Assembly: GCA_030549495.1 (NCBI GenBank)
Contig: JAUIRK010000643.1
Span: 665,001-729,000 of the forward strand
From: Nectonema munidae
Taxonomy: Eukaryota; Nematomorpha; Nectonematoida; Nectonematidae
Reading direction: 5' to 3'
DNA length: 64,000 nucleotides
Shown here: positions 61,442 through 64,000 of the stretch, one piece after another
How the letters are laid out: every line of letters begins with the position of its first letter
Position numbering within the stretch: position 1 is the first letter of the stretch
The notes under the pieces: model-generated
Told to the model about the DNA's origin: nothing
Databases searched by the model: none
The model's input: only the letters and a program-made list of their open reading frames with translations
Program-made: the position numbers and the translations under genes

Positions 61442-63408
61442 TGACACAAAAGATCCCCGGCAATTTTTTAAGATTCAATTAATCTTTTTAAAGCATCATT
61501 GTTTTATTTTACCTATTTTTCATATACACTCCTTATTTTGATAAATTTTTATATACGCGTATTTTTAAAAGTTATTTGTTTTTATTGAAAATAATATCGG
61601 TCTTCAAATTTAATATATTTTTTCATTAGAATAAATAATTTAACTTTCCATGTTAATAACAATCATGATTCAATCCTTTTTTCATTAGCAAATCTACTTC
61701 AACGACATTTTTCTTAGCTATTAAGAGTTATTTAAAAAAAATAGGGATTAATTTAAAATTAGTTTTCAAAGCAAATTAACTACTATACTTTTAACCTTCA
61801 AATACACTAATTTGCTAAACTTTTTTAAGAAAACTCCTAATTAATCAGTTGTAAAGTTAGTAAATGAATGGACACTTACGGCGAAAAAGAAGAAAGCCTT
61901 AATTTATTTTAAAAATTACATAAAGTTTTATTAAATAACCCGTATGGATCATTTATTTAAAGTGTATAGATAATTTAGTATAGATAAAACACCCTTTTTT
62001 CTAAATAATAAAAAATAATTGAATAAAACATTGCAATTATTAAATATCATGGTGAGAGGGTTCCTAAAAATGTATAATACTTGTACACTTGGGTATACGT
62101 GAAATCATAATTTTGACGCATCAAAAGAGCCTGGAAAATCGAAAAATTAACAACTAAAAAATGTTAACTTTTAAAAAGTATTCTGATAGAGTTTGATGCG
62201 CTAATTTCAAATATCTCATTTATTTGAAATGAATCGAATGATTGATTAATTTTTTCGCTTTGTAATTTCCCATTTTAGTCATTTTATCAAGTTTAGAGAC
62301 TTAAAAATGTATTTTAATATAAAAACTAACATTTTTATAATCAGTAAAATATTTTTTTAAAGATGAGATATTAAAATTGGAAATTTAGAAAATTTTCGAA
62401 AAATCAGTCCTTTTCTATCTGATGTATAATAGAGTAAAAGAGAAGAATCTCGAAAAAATTGAAAATTTATTAAATTATAAACAAAAAAATTATAAATATA
62501 TTCCTATACATGAATTGTGTAAAAGGACGCCATAGAAAAAAATTTTAAAGTATAAAAAAATACATCTAAACTCAATATATTTCAAAATTTTAAAAATAAC
62601 AATAAAATATAACCGATTCTACATGCTCTCATGAAAAAATTAGAAAAACATCATTTTTAGTTTTTGAGTAAAATTTAGATTTTTAAAAAAAATCCTTTTT
62701 TTTTTTGACAATTATTATTTTATATATGTCTACAATTCCATATAAAATATTTAAAAAAAACTACAAACGGCAAAATCGCAAAAATTTCATTCTCAAATCC
62801 TCAATTTTAAGGTCATGTCACCAACAACATCAAACCCAGAATCCAATCAAAGGTAGATATCGATTTAAAAAGTTTTCAAAATCCTTTTTCATATGTAAAA
62901 AATTGACGTTTAGGTAAATGTGTTATATATATATACCTGATTCGCTTAAATCTTTACATATTAGAAGATAAAATATAGTTAAATAATTTTTATTTGTGAC
63001 ATGCGACTAATCGTGGTATACCATACGTTACGTTTCGAAATTGCGGTACGATACGGCTTTTTTGATAAAATTACTGTTCGAAATTATTGGCGGAAAAAAA
63101 TGAAATACAATAAATATCGAAATTCGGTGCGATTTTAATTTTGTTACAATTTTTTTATAGAACTTTTTTAAATTTTTATTCAGCACTCACCAGTCTTACA
63201 TAGACATGTGAACACATTACACACGAACATAGATGCCATACAGACAAAGCTAAAATTACTTTCTTTTTTCGACGCGCACATATGCACTTACATTCTACAT
63301 CCTCTCATGCTTTTTGTCTTTTATTCTGTCTCCAGATTTCTCGTATACACAAATTAAATCGCGAAAATGTTACATGTTTTAAAAGATGCTAACTTTGAAC
63401 TGGTGTTT
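61442..63408. other. Vav 3' UTR and downstream flank
   Basis: A candidate AATAAA polyadenylation signal is at 61630-61635. The rest is AT-rich with no gene recognised. GGTATACCATACG and GCGGTACGATACGG near 63015-63055 may be transposon end sequence. Confidence 0.35.
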
Positions 63409-63409
63409 T

Positions 63410-63707
63410 ATGGAAAAGTTATAAATTACACAAGAAATTTAAACTTTATTTGAAAAAATAGCACATTTTAATCCAAAAAACACAATAATATTGTGTAAAA
63501 CAAAACATAATCAAGAAAACTTTATTTAGCGTTTTTATAATAACTTCTCAAAAAAGTCAATCAATACTCTTATCACTTTTGTGATAAGAAGATCTGAAGC
63601 TGAAAAAATTCTTTCAGATTCAGTAGATGTTGGAGGAATACTCTTTAGATTTTTGAGTTAATTTTTTACTTGAAAAGACATTTTGCCAGTTATTTCAAAA
63701 AGCGGAA
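63410..63707 (-). pseudogene. hAT transposase C-terminal fragment in dispersed repeat, copy 2
   Basis: On the minus strand (63660-63545) the frame reads KSIPPTSTESERIFSASDLL then ITKVIRVL. This matches the hAT C-terminal dimerisation block (PATSTPSERVFSAAG). The surrounding sequence is shared with 59959-60250. This Ac-like hAT lineage differs from the ZBED-type element at 44786-47100. It may continue past 63707 toward the window end, where only broken frames are seen. Confidence 0.65.
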
Positions 63708-64000
63708 GCTCATAAAATAGATTCTCTCTAACATTCTTTGAAATATTTCATTTTACATTTAATTGTTGACTCTAATTTTTCATTCAGATCTTTTGTCTTC
63801 TTCAAATAAAGTATTGACAACGAAGTTTTTGATTTCTTTACTGCTTGTTTTTAACATCATATCTATTGCAATTGAGATTTGTCAAGAAGTGTAGAACTTT
63901 TTGAAACAAAAATTGACTGTAATTCTTACAAATTCAAGTACTCAGGAGACAAAGAATTTTATTTTTCGTCATATTTAATCTTGAAATAAAGAGTCTTTAA

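Noticed and set aside
1-64000. CRISPR array, bacterial operon, retroviral or LTR element, Polinton
   Set aside because: No regularly spaced identical repeats, no ribosome-binding-site gene strings, and no gag, protease, integrase, capsid or paired long terminal repeat could be recognised on either strand.

Overview
The window is AT-rich animal genomic DNA. Both coding genes have metazoan families and the long gene has GT-AG introns. Several repeat families (FLYWCH/MULE, ZBED-type hAT, piggyBac, and two uncharacterised multi-copy proteins) resemble ones I remember from arthropods, especially copepods. A caligid copepod is only a guess. There are no bacterial features, no CRISPR array and no retroviral or LTR element that I could recognise.

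Layout. 1-3.8 kb holds small non-autonomous transposons and two tRNA-derived SINEs. 3865-4584 is a single-exon syntaxin-like Qa-SNARE. 4.6-11.5 kb is intergenic, with two degenerate tandem-repeat zones and a LINE endonuclease remnant. 11504-61441 is one gene on the plus strand, the Rho-family exchange factor Vav. I resolve 25 coding exons that join with consistent phases into 894 codons plus a stop. The domain order is CH, acidic tyrosine motifs, DH, PH, C1, proline-rich, SH3, SH2, SH3. Almost all remaining sequence between 12 and 61 kb is intron filled with transposons. 61.5-64 kb is the 3' flank with a hAT-derived repeat.

Mobile elements inside the Vav introns include a LINE reverse-transcriptase fragment (12.6-13.8 kb), a ZBED-type hAT fragment (15.65-16.5 kb), FLYWCH/MULE fragments (23.7-24.8 and 59.2-59.7 kb), and an OTU-domain MULE-like element with an inverted partial copy (41.0-44.1 kb). 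There is also a hAT element with intact termini and a perfect 8-bp target duplication (44786-47100), two piggyBac relics (51.5-53.1 and 54.6-56.9 kb), a pogo-like element, tRNA SINEs, and three small TTAA-flanked palindromic families that share a GCAGACGA/TCGTCTGC motif. Two further coding relic families (18.1-18.8 with 35.5-36.6 kb, and 26.5-27.2 kb) resemble recurrent arthropod proteins of unknown function.

The Vav gene should couple tyrosine-kinase signalling (SH2 plus activation-loop tyrosines) to Rac/Rho activation (DH-PH-C1). The SNARE is an independent membrane-fusion gene. I found no clearly new multi-gene system. The best leads are a candidate alternative last exon of Vav at 58851, the OTU-MULE element with its inverted copy, the unexplained repeated protein family, and the TTAA micro-element families.
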